Part shown: positions 46,625-55,353 of the stretch, piece after piece
Layout of the letters: every line of letters starts with the position of its first letter
Position numbering within the stretch: position 1 is the stretch's first letter
Assembly (NCBI RefSeq): GCF_006714895.1
Contig: NZ_VFME01000001.1
Span: 1,054,001 to 1,118,000 of the forward strand
Source of the DNA: Gramella sp. Hel_I_59
Lineage (GTDB): Bacteria; Bacteroidota; Bacteroidia; Flavobacteriales; Flavobacteriaceae
Direction: 5' to 3'
DNA length: 64,000 bases
The notes under the pieces: generated by a model
Seen by the model: only the letters and a program-made list of their open reading frames with translations
Told to the model about the DNA's origin: nothing
The model's database searches: none
Translations under genes and position numbers: made by a program

Positions 46625-46772
46625 CTTAATGAAAAGCTTCCCCAAAAGGGGGAGCTTTTTTGTTTGAAATATGATAGGGACGAGAAGCCTGTCCTGAGCG
46701 CAGTCGAAGGGAGTCCCTCCATCGGCTCTTGATGAAAAGCTTCTCCGAAAGGGGGAGCTTTTTTGTTTGAAA
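46608..46772 (+). repeat. Direct repeat of tRNA 3' tail plus terminator
   Basis: Copy A (46608-46669) and copy B (46711-46772) are 62 bases long with three mismatches. Each contains the last 17 bases of tRNA-Thr and a hairpin of type AAAAGCTTCCCC/GGGGGAGCTTTTTT. The 41-base spacer contains CCTGAGCGCAGTCGAAGG, which I recall as an interspersed sequence in many bacterial genomes. The pattern resembles paired att sites or a tandem duplication. Confidence 0.85.
46632..46661 (+). terminator. Terminator of tRNA-Thr
   Basis: AAAAGCTTCCCC - AAAA - GGGGGAGCTTTTTT hairpin with T tail directly after the tRNA. A second, nearly identical terminator lies at 46735-46765 in the duplicated copy. Confidence 0.85.
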
Positions 46773-46829
46773 ATTATTTGGTTTAACGCCAGTTCTTAGC
46801 GAGATTGGAAGCAAATCTCCTTCGGTATA

Positions 46830-46860
46830 AAAAAGCCTCTCATTAGAGAGGCCTTATTTT
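46830..46860. terminator. Terminator between tRNA region and mqo
   Basis: GCCTCTC - ATTA - GAGAGGC with A6 on the left and TTATTTT on the right; it best serves the minus-strand mqo gene, 18 bases after its stop. Confidence 0.8.
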
Positions 46861-46878
46861 GTAAGTAAAATTTTAATC

Positions 46879-48375
46879 TTAGTGTAGCGCGTCAAGTTGC
46901 AATAACTTACTGGTGCGCTCCTGAACTGCTTTAAAGCCTTCTTTGTCTTCACGAACATCTCTGTTCCAGAATGGGATCATCTTATCCAATTGTTTACGAT
47001 ATTCTTTAGTTCTTAACTTCTCTGGAAATGCAATCTGCATCACCTCGAGCATAATATGAACAGCAGTAGATGCACCTGGGGAAGCTCCAAGCAAGGCCGT
47101 TATTTTACCATCCTTGCTATGTACTACGTCTGTACCAAATTCCAGAACTCCTCCTTGTTCTTTATCTCGTTTAATGATCTGAACTCGTTGGCCAGCAACT
47201 TTTAGTTCCCAATCCTCCGGTTTAGCATCCTTAAGAAAAACCCTTAATTCATCAACCCGGTCTTCGTGATTCATTCTTACTTGATCGATGAGATAGGTGG
47301 TAAGCGGAAGATTGTGCCAGAAAACTCCCCACATAGATGGAATATTGTCAAAACTTAAAGATTTAGGTAGGTCAAGAATAGATCCTTCCTTTAGAAATTT
47401 AGTGCTAAAACCTGCAAATGGTCCAAACAGTAATTCTTTCTTACCATCAATGAATCTAGAATCCAGATGAGGTACCGACATTGGTGGTGCATCCACACCA
47501 GCCTTACTATAAACTTTGGCATCATGTTTTGCGATAACATCTCTGTTCGTGCACGAAAGCCATTGTCCGCTTACTGGAAAGCCACCATACCCATCTTTTT
47601 CAGGGATCTCGACTTTTTGTAATAGAGGCAAAGCTCCTCCTCCAGTACCAATAAAAATATGTTCCGCGTCGTAATAGGATTTTTTGCCGGTATTCAGATC
47701 TTTAACTATAGCCGACCAGTCATCGGGTCCATCAGGATCAATGTCCAGAACCTCCGTGTTTCTTATAACCGGAACTTTAAAATGATTTTCTAAGAGATCA
47801 AAGTATTGTTCAGTAAGAGAACCAAAGTTCACGCCAGTTCCTAATTCCATTCGGGTTGCCGCCATTTGTTCATCCGGTTCACGATCTTTCATGATGAGGG
47901 GAAACCACTTTTGCATCGTCTCCTGATCTTTGGTGAATTCCATTTTTTCAAACATAAATTCAGAGCTCATACGTTCGAACCTCTTTTTGAGAAAATTGAC
48001 ATTATCTTCCCCGCGCACCCATGCATGATGCGGAATACTATGAATAAAACTCTGAGGGTCTTTTATTAATTCCTGACTGGTTAAATGAGCCCAGAACTGT
48101 TTTGATTTCTCAAATTGTTGAAAGGTATCAATCGCCTTGGAAATATCTATGGAGCCATCTTCCTGCTCTGGAGTATAGTTAAGTTCACAGAATGCTGAAT
48201 GCCCTGTACCTGCATTATTCCATGCTTTGGTACTCTCCTGGGCGATCTTATCCAGTCGTTCAAAGATGATGATCTTAATTTCCGGATCTATTAATTTCAG
48301 CATTAGAGCAAGGCTTGCACTCATGATACCTCCGCCGGCACAGATCAGGTCATATTCTGTATTCGTCTTATTCAT
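46879..48375 (-). CDS. mqo: Malate:quinone oxidoreductase
   Basis: 498 residues from ATG 48375; the 16 upstream codons lack conservation. The FAD motif DLICAGGGIMSASLALML is at the N-terminus; STKAWNNAGTGHSAFCELNYTP and VSGQWLSCTN are family landmarks, and ALLGASPGASTAVHIMLEVM closes the FAD site. It oxidises malate to oxaloacetate at the inner membrane and reduces menaquinone, standing in for NAD-malate dehydrogenase in the TCA cycle. Confidence 0.95.
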   Translation of the reverse strand: MNKTNTEYDLICAGGGIMSASLALMLKLIDPEIKIIIFERLDKIAQESTKAWNNAGTGHSAFCELNYTPEQEDGSIDISKAIDTFQQFEKSKQFWAHLTSQELIKDPQSFIHSIPHHAWVRGEDNVNFLKKRFERMSSEFMFEKMEFTKDQETMQKWFPLIMKDREPDEQMAATRMELGTGVNFGSLTEQYFDLLENHFKVPVIRNTEVLDIDPDGPDDWSAIVKDLNTGKKSYYDAEHIFIGTGGGALPLLQKVEIPEKDGYGGFPVSGQWLSCTNRDVIAKHDAKVYSKAGVDAPPMSVPHLDSRFIDGKKELLFGPFAGFSTKFLKEGSILDLPKSLSFDNIPSMWGVFWHNLPLTTYLIDQVRMNHEDRVDELRVFLKDAKPEDWELKVAGQRVQIIKRDKEQGGVLEFGTDVVHSKDGKITALLGASPGASTAVHIMLEVMQIAFPEKLRTKEYRKQLDKMIPFWNRDVREDKEGFKAVQERTSKLLQLDALH

Positions 48376-48440
48376 AGTTGTTTTTTCTACAAAATATGGA
48401 ACACTGTTCTTCTTTTGACCCAAAGAAATATTAAGAAATA

Positions 48441-48468
48441 AAAAAAGGAGCCATTAGGCTCCATTTTC
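48441..48468 (-). terminator. Terminator of the DUF4369 lipoprotein gene
   Basis: On the minus strand GGAGCC - TAAT - GGCTCC is followed by TTTTTT, 19 bases after the stop at 48487. Confidence 0.8.
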
Positions 48469-48486
48469 ATATTATTTTCTGCTAAA

Positions 48487-49233
48487 CTAGGAATTTTCAA
48501 CTTCCTGTGCCTGCACTTTATCTTCCAGTTTTTCCTCTTTTCTGCGTTCCTTCAAGAAGCTTTTCAATTCCTCACCATACTTAGACTTTTTGATCTTTGG
48601 TTCTAGGGAATTATAAATAGTATCAAGGTACTTGATGTTTGCATCAAAAACTTCAGAAAGTGCAAGATAAGGTGCTATTTCATGTTGCTTGTTATTCAGT
48701 GCAAAATTTACAGTATAGAGATATTTTCTACGTAGCAATTTATCATACTTCTGGTCGATCTCCATAAGTTTCTCTTCGTCCTGATCTTTTTCTGCTTCGA
48801 AACTTGCTTTGATTAAATCGAGGTTTTGATCATTGAACCTACTTATCATTTTCCTGTATTCAACTAATTTCTCCTGGTTCACAGATCCAATAACTTCTGC
48901 ACTGGTTTCAAACTTATCCAGTTTTGTGTTGATAGTGATCTGTCCTTGATCTGCGAAGAAATCTATGCGATCATCATACTGATTATTATCAACCTTTTCA
49001 AGATACAGGTACATGATCTGAGGACTCTCCAGATAGGTTTCCATAGTAAAATTTGGATCTCCGGTTACCTGAACTGAGTCTACATTTACCAATGCAGTGT
49101 CTTCAATTTTTTGAAGGTACAAAGTTCCTTTTTTCAGGCCTTTGATCTCTCCATTTACAATCAGGTTGCTTTCTTTTTCGGAACAGGCGCTAATGCTGAT
49201 CAGAATAACTAAAAGAAGAGCTAATTTTTTCAT
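48487..49233 (-). CDS. DUF4369-type lipoprotein
   Basis: 248 residues from ATG 49233. The lipobox is LISISAC with Cys18. The following beta-rich domain (LIVNGEIKGLKKGTLYLQKI) matches DUF4369, often found fused to thioredoxin domains; here the second half is helical and charged and contains no CxxC. The function is unknown, and envelope location is likely. It ends at the terminator before mqo. Confidence 0.8.
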   Translation of the reverse strand: MKKLALLLVILISISACSEKESNLIVNGEIKGLKKGTLYLQKIEDTALVNVDSVQVTGDPNFTMETYLESPQIMYLYLEKVDNNQYDDRIDFFADQGQITINTKLDKFETSAEVIGSVNQEKLVEYRKMISRFNDQNLDLIKASFEAEKDQDEEKLMEIDQKYDKLLRRKYLYTVNFALNNKQHEIAPYLALSEVFDANIKYLDTIYNSLEPKIKKSKYGEELKSFLKERRKEEKLEDKVQAQEVENS

Positions 49234-49285
49234 TGTGGGATGCAGTTTTAAAGTGCGCAAATATCTTATATTTTTCTGTTTATTA

Positions 49286-50551
49286 CTAACTGGTAGCCGC
49301 TAATTGCATTAAAATTGTACACAAAATAGCGCCATAAGTACCCACTACATAACCAAAGACTGCCAGTAGCACACCTACGGTAGCAAGGGATGGATGAAAT
49401 GCTGCTGCAACTACCGGAGCTGAGGCTGCCCCGCCTACGTTGGCCTGGCTTCCTACCGCAAGGAAAAAGTACGGAGCCTTTATAAGTTTCGCTGTGATAA
49501 CCAATACGATCACATGAATTAGAATCCATACGAGACCTATCGCCAGAAGTCCGGGATTATCAAAAACCGATGTCAGGTCCATTTTCATACCGATGGTAGC
49601 AACAAGGATATAGATAAATATGCTTCCAATTTTACTGGCACCAGCACCTTCGTATTTTTTGAATTTCGTGAATGAGAACATGATACCCAGGGCAGTAGCG
49701 ATGGTGATCATCCAGAAAAACTGGGAAGAGAAGGAGGAAAGTGCGCTTTTACCATCATTGAAAATATCAAAATTAGCGGTTAGGTATGTAGAAATTCCAT
49801 CTGCTCCCCAATGCGCTATACCAACTGCTCCAAATGCCAGAGCCAGCATGATCATAAAATCTGGTAACATTGGAATCCTGTTAACACTTTCAGCATAACT
49901 GCTAACTTTAACTTTCAGTTCTTCAATGGCTGAATTGTCTGCCTGTAGCCATCGATCAATTGCTTCATTTTTCCCGATTCCCATCAAGACAATAGCCATC
50001 CAGAGGTTGGCAACGATAATGTCGACAAGAACCATCCCTCCATAAAGATCCTGATTGTATTCGTAGATCTCGAGCATTGCGGCCTGGTTTGCACCGCCAC
50101 CAATCCAACTACCAGCAATTGTAGAGAGGCCTCGCCAAACTGCGTCTGGACCAACACCGCCTACAGTTTCCGGAGAAAATGCAGAGATGAGTAATATCGC
50201 GAGCGGTCCCCCAAGAACGATACCCAGAGTTCCTGCAAAAAACATGATAAGAGCTTTGGGACCAAGGTTGAATACTGCCTTCAGGTCTATACTTAAAGTC
50301 ATTAATACCAGAGCCGCAGGTAAAAGGTAGCGACTGGCAACAAAATAAAGTTGTGAAATGTCATCATCTATGAGTCCAACCGAATTAAAAATCGCCGGGA
50401 TAAGGTAGCACATAAGTAGTGCGGGAACGACTTTATAAAATTTACTCCAGAATCCTTCTTTTTGAGAAGAGGTGTAAAACACAAAACCCAGAGCGATCAT
50501 TAATAGTCCAAAGACAATCGCATCATTGGTGAATAAGGCAGATGTTTCCAT
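49286..50551 (-). CDS. DUF819 family membrane protein
   Basis: 421 residues with about eleven hydrophobic helices. PALLMCYLIPAIFNSVG, YLLPAALVLMTLSIDLKAV, GSWIGGGANQAAMLE and SQANVGGAASAPVVAAAFHPSL are DUF819 (YjcL) motifs. The family resembles secondary transporters of the gluconate or CPA type, without assigned substrate. It stands between the HAD gene and the DUF4369 lipoprotein gene, all on the minus strand but with gaps of 63 and 52 bases. Confidence 0.85.
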   Translation of the reverse strand: METSALFTNDAIVFGLLMIALGFVFYTSSQKEGFWSKFYKVVPALLMCYLIPAIFNSVGLIDDDISQLYFVASRYLLPAALVLMTLSIDLKAVFNLGPKALIMFFAGTLGIVLGGPLAILLISAFSPETVGGVGPDAVWRGLSTIAGSWIGGGANQAAMLEIYEYNQDLYGGMVLVDIIVANLWMAIVLMGIGKNEAIDRWLQADNSAIEELKVKVSSYAESVNRIPMLPDFMIMLALAFGAVGIAHWGADGISTYLTANFDIFNDGKSALSSFSSQFFWMITIATALGIMFSFTKFKKYEGAGASKIGSIFIYILVATIGMKMDLTSVFDNPGLLAIGLVWILIHVIVLVITAKLIKAPYFFLAVGSQANVGGAASAPVVAAAFHPSLATVGVLLAVFGYVVGTYGAILCTILMQLAATS

Positions 50552-50614
50552 AGAATTTTTAAAAGTTGATCGGCAAAATACAATTTTTAAAATTTCTGCC
50601 GGTCTCCTTTTCAG

Positions 50615-51424
50615 TTATTGCAATAAGATCTCACGAATACTTTGCGCTACACCATCTTCCTTTCCTGGTGCGGTAACCATGTGAGCTATTTCAAGTACTT
50701 CGGGCTTGGCATTTCCTACGGCGATTCCTAAACCAACACCCTGCAGCATTTCACGATCATTATAGTTATCTCCAAAAGCCATGCTTTGTGAGAGCGGTAA
50801 ACGAAAATGCTCCTTTAGCAAATGCTCCACTGCAGTAAGCTTCGATATCTTTCGGGGTGCGATCTCGAGATAACTTGGTTTGCTTCGGTACAAATGAAGA
50901 TCCTCACCGTGATTTTTAACAAGAAAGTCCCTGATGCTATCGATCTTTTCTTCTTCGCCCATTGCCATGATCTTATGTGCGCCCTTCCCAGCAGCTTTCC
51001 AGCTTTCTAATACTTCGGCATTACTACTTAATTGCGGTTGTACCTTGGTATTATTAATTTCCCTACGTGTCCAGAAATCTTCTCTGGGAACATACCATTC
51101 ATCAGCATGAAAAAGACTTAGATGTACATCATGTGCGATATTAAATTGATGTAAGCTTTCCAGAGTACTAATTTGAATTTCCGTAGAACTTACAGCTTTT
51201 CCATCTACGAGGATAAGTCCGCCATTATAGGAGATAATCGGTTGATGCGCTATCCCTAGCTTTTGCTGAAGATGGCGCATGGCTGCCGGCATTCTGGAGC
51301 TTATTAAAATGAATGGTATATCTCTTTCTTCCAGCGATTTAATGGTTTGTATGGTAAGTGGTGATAGGTCACGATCTGCATTTAATAGTGTGCCGTCAAT
51401 ATCTGAAAATACTATTTTGAACAT
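50615..51424 (-). CDS. Cof-type HAD-IIB phosphatase
   Basis: 269 residues. Motif I is FSDIDGTLLN (nucleophile Asp near residue 7), motif II VSSR-like ILISSRMP, and motif IV MAFGDNYNDREML. The C2B cap lies between. Members dephosphorylate sugar phosphates or flavin precursors. Its ATG overlaps the stop of the ribbon-helix-helix gene (TAATG), so it is the last gene of a five-gene operon. Confidence 0.93.
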   Translation of the reverse strand: MFKIVFSDIDGTLLNADRDLSPLTIQTIKSLEERDIPFILISSRMPAAMRHLQQKLGIAHQPIISYNGGLILVDGKAVSSTEIQISTLESLHQFNIAHDVHLSLFHADEWYVPREDFWTRREINNTKVQPQLSSNAEVLESWKAAGKGAHKIMAMGEEEKIDSIRDFLVKNHGEDLHLYRSKPSYLEIAPRKISKLTAVEHLLKEHFRLPLSQSMAFGDNYNDREMLQGVGLGIAVGNAKPEVLEIAHMVTAPGKEDGVAQSIREILLQ

Positions 51425-51594
51425 TATTCTTGGTCGTTTTTTGGTTTGGGATGTCGCTTTGCGTCTTTCAGGGCTTTGTTAAGCATCCACTCGATCTGTC
51501 CATTGGTACTTCTGAATTCATCAGCTGCCCATTTCTCAATCGCTTTTAGCATATCTTCATCAACCCGAAGTGCAAATGCCTTTTTCTTACCCAT
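51424..51594 (-). CDS. Arc-type ribbon-helix-helix protein
   Basis: 56 residues: MGKKKAFALRVDEDMLKAIE is the ribbon and first helix, and RSTNGQIEWMLNKAL the second helix, the pattern of Arc/MetJ-type DNA-binding dimers; a charged tail follows. No toxin gene is next to it, so an antitoxin role is not indicated. Its stop overlaps the HAD start by one base and its start is 3 bases from the hydrolase stop. It may regulate this operon. Confidence 0.85.
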   Translation of the reverse strand: MGKKKAFALRVDEDMLKAIEKWAADEFRSTNGQIEWMLNKALKDAKRHPKPKNDQE

Positions 51595-51597
51595 AAT

Positions 51598-52536
51598 TTA
51601 GTCAAGTTCCTTTACAAATTCAGTTAAAATTGAAACTAGCTCGGGGTGCAAAGGTAAGTTTGGTTCATTGTATGATTTTGAATTTACCAGTCGATCTTTC
51701 GTTTCAATTTTTCTGAAAATATGATTCATTTGATCCAGAATCGCTAACTCTGAATTCTCATTTGCCTCTGCCAGTTTTTGTGCCTGCTCTTCACTCACCT
51801 GAATATCTAAAGTTCCATTTACTACAAGGACCGGGATCTTAAGTTTACTGATTTCTTCTGAAGGGTTATATTTCATCCAGCTTGCCATGAATGGTTGAAC
51901 TGAAGGTCTGAACACTGCTTCCAGCATAGGACTATAGTTAGAAGTTTTTCCATTCTCTGCCATTTCATCGAAAGCGGTACGTGCACTCACTCCTAATTCT
52001 GGAGCCATGTTCGTGACCTGCTCAGTGATAATCTCGTCAATAGGATCTGCAGCGCCGGCTAGGGAAATAAATGCGTCAGCATTTTCCTGAGCGACCAGCA
52101 TCCCAATGAGGCTCCCTTCACTGTGTCCGGCTATGATGATCTTGCTGAATTTTTCTTCTTTTCTGAAATGCATTACTACATTTTTAGCATCCTCGACAAA
52201 ATCCTCGAAGATCATGTCTTTTTCGCTTAATTGAAGTTTTTGTGCTTTAAAGATTCGTTTATCATATCTAAAAGAAGCAATCCCATTGGCCGCAAGTTCC
52301 CGAGCTATTTTTTTTATGCCATCGTTCTGCAACATAGGCTGATTCCCATTTCTATCTGTTGGGCCAGATCCCTGGATGAAAATGATGAGGTATTTATCAT
52401 TTTCGTTGACCGGTAATGTTAGCGTACCATCTGTAAATTCATCTATACTTCGTTCAGTTTCTGTGAATGTCGTATCCTGTGCTAATGCGAATAGCGAGGA
52501 GATGATCATCAAAACTAAACAGATTGATTTCTTCAT
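51598..52536 (-). CDS. Exported alpha/beta hydrolase
   Basis: 312 residues with a signal peptide (1-19, ending LFALA). The oxyanion region FIQGSGPTDRNGNQP and nucleophile elbow AGHSEGSLIG (Ser) identify the esterase/peptidase fold; VNGTLDIQVS and DQMNHIFR supply Asp and His. Proteins like this are often annotated as dipeptidyl aminopeptidase/acylaminoacyl peptidase-related; the substrate is unknown. It overlaps the upstream membrane protein gene by 4 bases. Confidence 0.87.
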   Translation of the reverse strand: MKKSICLVLMIISSLFALAQDTTFTETERSIDEFTDGTLTLPVNENDKYLIIFIQGSGPTDRNGNQPMLQNDGIKKIARELAANGIASFRYDKRIFKAQKLQLSEKDMIFEDFVEDAKNVVMHFRKEEKFSKIIIAGHSEGSLIGMLVAQENADAFISLAGAADPIDEIITEQVTNMAPELGVSARTAFDEMAENGKTSNYSPMLEAVFRPSVQPFMASWMKYNPSEEISKLKIPVLVVNGTLDIQVSEEQAQKLAEANENSELAILDQMNHIFRKIETKDRLVNSKSYNEPNLPLHPELVSILTEFVKELD

Positions 52537-53012
52537 TCTTTATGATTTTTAAAATTCTTGTTGATCGCTCTTCTTGCCAGATCAGGTTTTTCTGTACCAA
52601 TTAAAAAGCGTTCATTATTTTTTGTGATGATCTGTATGCCTTTGTTACCTGAAACGTTATAGGCTTTCGCTCTTCCGAAGCCTCGAATTCCCCATCCTCC
52701 ATATTCAGAAACAGGTGCGTAGGTTCTTACATAACATTCCTGAATCTCGTCCCAGTTATAATTTCTTCTGAAGAAAGGTAAAGGTTCAAAACCTGCGCTA
52801 ATTCCTTTGCTGTTAATCCTTGTTTCAAGGTTCAGAATAAATATCAGGATAAAAATCACCAAACTAATTATTGGCGCAATCAGACTTTTAAGCCGTACCT
52901 TATTTATGGATATTTCAGAAAAAAGAGGGAGTGCACTGGCAATTACAATGGTGATCAAAAGAATAATAAGCCACCATTGTCTGAATCTCTGGTTCTCCTT
53001 GAATATGCGCAT
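52533..53012 (-). CDS. Small membrane protein, PH-like tail, unknown function
   Basis: 159 residues. Two helices (about 13-31 and 45-62) precede a beta-rich segment with NWDEIQECYVRTY and KGIQIITKNNERFLIGTEKPD, which looks like a bacterial PH-type domain. The partner is probably the SPFH protein encoded 1 base upstream, and it overlaps the hydrolase gene by 4 bases. No function known. Confidence 0.75.
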   Translation of the reverse strand: MRIFKENQRFRQWWLIILLITIVIASALPLFSEISINKVRLKSLIAPIISLVIFILIFILNLETRINSKGISAGFEPLPFFRRNYNWDEIQECYVRTYAPVSEYGGWGIRGFGRAKAYNVSGNKGIQIITKNNERFLIGTEKPDLARRAINKNFKNHKE

Positions 53013-53013
53013 T

Positions 53014-53874
53014 CTAGTGATTCAAAGTTCCGGCATTTACTACGGGTGTCGCATCCCGATCTCCACATAACACCACCATTAGATTGCTAACCATTGCGGC
53101 TCTGCGTTCCCCATCAAGTTCAACCACTTGCTTTCTGCTAAGTTCCTCGAGTGCCATTTCCACCATACTAACTGCACCTTCTACGATCTTGTGCCTGGCA
53201 GCTACAATTGCCGTAGCCTGTTGTCTTTTTAACATAGCACTGGCAATTTCGTTTGCATAGGCAAGATATCCAATACGAGCTTCTAGAACTTCAATTCCAG
53301 CTATATTCAATCGTTCCTCCAGCTCTTTTTCCAAAGCATCACTTACTTCATTTACACTGGATCTCAAAGTGATATCCTCATCCAGACCTTCATCTGCAAA
53401 GTTATCATATGGGTATAAACTGGCTAATTTCCGAACGGCTGCATCAGTCTGTACCACTACGAAATTCTCAAAATTATCTACATCAAAGGATGCTTTAAAA
53501 GTATCCTGAACCCTCCAAACCAGAATGGTACTAATCATTACTGGATTTCCAAGCTTATCATTCACTTTTAATCTTTCGCTGTCAAAATTTCTCGCTCTTA
53601 GTGAGATCTTCTTTTTAGTATAGAACGGATTCACCCAGAAAAGTCCGTTTTCCTTTACCGTTCCCTTATAATCACCAAAAAGAAGTAGTACTCTCGACTC
53701 GTTTGGATTCACCAGGATAAGTCCGGGAACTATAAGAAAAGCCATTAGAACACCCAATGCCCATGCAGGACTACCGGTATTGAAAATGGCAATAATACTT
53801 CCAAACAAAAGGATCAAAAATGCAAACAGCATAATGTATCCATTAAATCCAGTGATAGTTTTTTCTTCAGTCAT
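53014..53874 (-). CDS. SPFH/stomatin-like membrane protein
   Basis: 286 residues. Two N-terminal hydrophobic segments (about 10-30 and 35-52, ending FLIVPGLILVNPNESRV) lead to an SPFH domain (RVLLLFGDYKGTVKENGLFWVNPF, then VDNFENFVVVQTDAAVRKLA) and a coiled-coil tail (ISAMLKRQQATAIV-like). Such proteins form membrane microdomain scaffolds. It is the first gene of the five-gene operon; a palindromic site lies just upstream at 53882-53902. Confidence 0.9.
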   Translation of the reverse strand: MTEEKTITGFNGYIMLFAFLILLFGSIIAIFNTGSPAWALGVLMAFLIVPGLILVNPNESRVLLLFGDYKGTVKENGLFWVNPFYTKKKISLRARNFDSERLKVNDKLGNPVMISTILVWRVQDTFKASFDVDNFENFVVVQTDAAVRKLASLYPYDNFADEGLDEDITLRSSVNEVSDALEKELEERLNIAGIEVLEARIGYLAYANEIASAMLKRQQATAIVAARHKIVEGAVSMVEMALEELSRKQVVELDGERRAAMVSNLMVVLCGDRDATPVVNAGTLNH

Positions 53875-53881
53875 TTGAAAT

Positions 53882-53902
53882 ATGATATTAAAATGATATC
53901 AT
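53882..53902. promoter_or_regulatory. Candidate operator upstream of the SPFH operon
   Basis: ATGATAT occurs at 53882-53888 and again at 53893-53899, 11 bases apart, and the second copy is part of the perfect palindrome ATGATATCAT (53893-53902). The spacing of about one helical turn suits a dimeric regulator such as the ribbon-helix-helix protein of the same operon. This is inference. Confidence 0.4.
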
Positions 53903-53991
53903 AAATATACTATATTAAATTTAATGAATTTCAATTCTTAACATTAAAATTTTATTGGGAGTCTTATATTTGGATCCTATAAATTACTACT

Positions 53992-54774
53992 ATGAAAAAA
54001 ATATTATTTCTTTTTTCCGTTTTACTGATGTGTGCCAAAGGTCAGGCAGCTGATTCAGATTGGGGGAAAACAGGTCACCGTGCAACTGCAGAGATCGCGC
54101 AAAATCATTTATCTAAAGAAGCTCAGAAGGCGATCAATGATCTACTGGATGGCCATGGACTTGCATTTGTGGCTAATTACGCAGATGACATCAAAAGCGA
54201 TGCTGCATACAGAAAATATGGACCTTGGCACTATGTGAACATTGATCCAGATCAGGATACTTATATCGAAGCTGAAGCAAGTGAAGATGGTGACCTGGTT
54301 CAAGCCATCAGAAAATGCGTAAAAGTTCTAAAGGATAAGTCGGCTTCCAGGGATGAGAAGCAGTTTCATTTAAAAATGCTGGTACATTTTGTTGGAGATC
54401 TGCATCAGCCATTTCATACCGGACATTCTGAAGATAAAGGCGGAAACGATATACAGGTGAGATGGTTCAATGATGGTTCGAACATTCACCGGGTGTGGGA
54501 TAGTGAGATGATCAATTTTTACCAGATGAGCTATACTGAATTAGCGATGAATACAGGAAGGCTTACCAAGAAGCAAAAGGCAACAATACAGAAAGGTGAA
54601 TTGCTGGACTGGGTTTATGAATCGAGAGATATGGCAGATGATCTTTATAATGGAGTAGAGAATGGTGAAAAGCTAGGATATAGATATATGTATGATCATA
54701 TGCCGCAGGTACTGGCCCAATTGCAAAAAGGCGGACTTAGACTTGCGAAGGTATTGAATGATATCTACTCTTAA
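53992..54774 (+). CDS. S1/P1-type zinc nuclease
   Basis: 260 residues with a signal peptide (1-20). The trinuclear zinc ligands are visible: WGKTGHR near the mature start, ANYADDIKSD, WHYVNIDP and HFVGDLHQPFHTGHSEDKGG. It degrades single-stranded DNA and RNA and releases phosphate from nucleotides outside the cytoplasm. The Trp that normally is the mature N-terminus lies at position 24, after ADSD. A TATATTTG at 53965-53972 may be the -7 element. Its 3' end overlaps the AlkB-like gene by 4 bases. Confidence 0.92.
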   Translation: MKKILFLFSVLLMCAKGQAADSDWGKTGHRATAEIAQNHLSKEAQKAINDLLDGHGLAFVANYADDIKSDAAYRKYGPWHYVNIDPDQDTYIEAEASEDGDLVQAIRKCVKVLKDKSASRDEKQFHLKMLVHFVGDLHQPFHTGHSEDKGGNDIQVRWFNDGSNIHRVWDSEMINFYQMSYTELAMNTGRLTKKQKATIQKGELLDWVYESRDMADDLYNGVENGEKLGYRYMYDHMPQVLAQLQKGGLRLAKVLNDIYS

Positions 54775-55349
54775 TATATTTTTCGAAACGTGAGATTTAT
54801 TCTGGGGCCAATCTGCTTCTTTGTTTTAGGCAATTGATGTTTCCAGAATTTCTGAGTTTCACCTCTCATTACTAAAAGGCTGCCGTGTTGCAGCCTTTTT
54901 TTGTAGGTAAGATTTTTATCTTTTCGGTCCTTTAGATGAAACATGCGGGGCTCACCAACACTTACTGAAGCAATAAAAGGATTGGTTCCAAGCTCCTTTT
55001 CATCATCGGCATGCCAGCCCATACTATCCTGACCATCGCGATAGAGATTCGCCAGGCAGGCATTAAAAGACTGTTCACAAATCTCTTCACAGCGTTCCTT
55101 AACACCTGTCAAATAGGTAGGAAATAGCTCCGGATGCATCGTAAGACCAGAATAGGTATATGCATTGTTATTATCACTGAATAAAGCGGTAAGTCTTGGC
55201 TGAAGTATTTCCTTCCCAAACATTTTAATATGATCCTGTCTCCAATGATCGTAATCCATCAAGTTAACAAAGAGTTTATCTGCTTGTTCATTGCTTAGAA
55301 AATTTTCAATATAGAGCAGACTTGCACCTCGTAATTCTATAATTTCCAT
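54771..55349 (-). CDS. alkB: AlkB-like 2-oxoglutarate/Fe(II) dioxygenase
   Basis: 192 residues. Iron ligands are the His and Asp in MGWHADDEKE and the His in WKHQLPK; the 2-oxoglutarate arginines are in GPRINLTFRKIY. LYRDGQDSMGWHADDE and HGSLLVMRGETQ are hallmark segments of the ALKBH2/3-like group. It removes 1-methyladenine and 3-methylcytosine from DNA or RNA. Stop overlaps the convergent nuclease gene; the DoxX-like gene upstream ends 4 bases before its start. Confidence 0.9.
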   Translation of the reverse strand: MEIIELRGASLLYIENFLSNEQADKLFVNLMDYDHWRQDHIKMFGKEILQPRLTALFSDNNNAYTYSGLTMHPELFPTYLTGVKERCEEICEQSFNACLANLYRDGQDSMGWHADDEKELGTNPFIASVSVGEPRMFHLKDRKDKNLTYKKRLQHGSLLVMRGETQKFWKHQLPKTKKQIGPRINLTFRKIY

Positions 55350-55353
55350 AAGC

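Noticed and set aside
46626-46814. 62-codon minus-strand frame containing SLRLRSGQASRP
   Set aside because: It is produced by the interspersed repeat and duplicated terminators; this peptide string recurs as an annotation artefact.
51424-51594. Antitoxin of a toxin-antitoxin pair
   Set aside because: No toxin-like gene is adjacent; the neighbours are a HAD phosphatase and an exported hydrolase.
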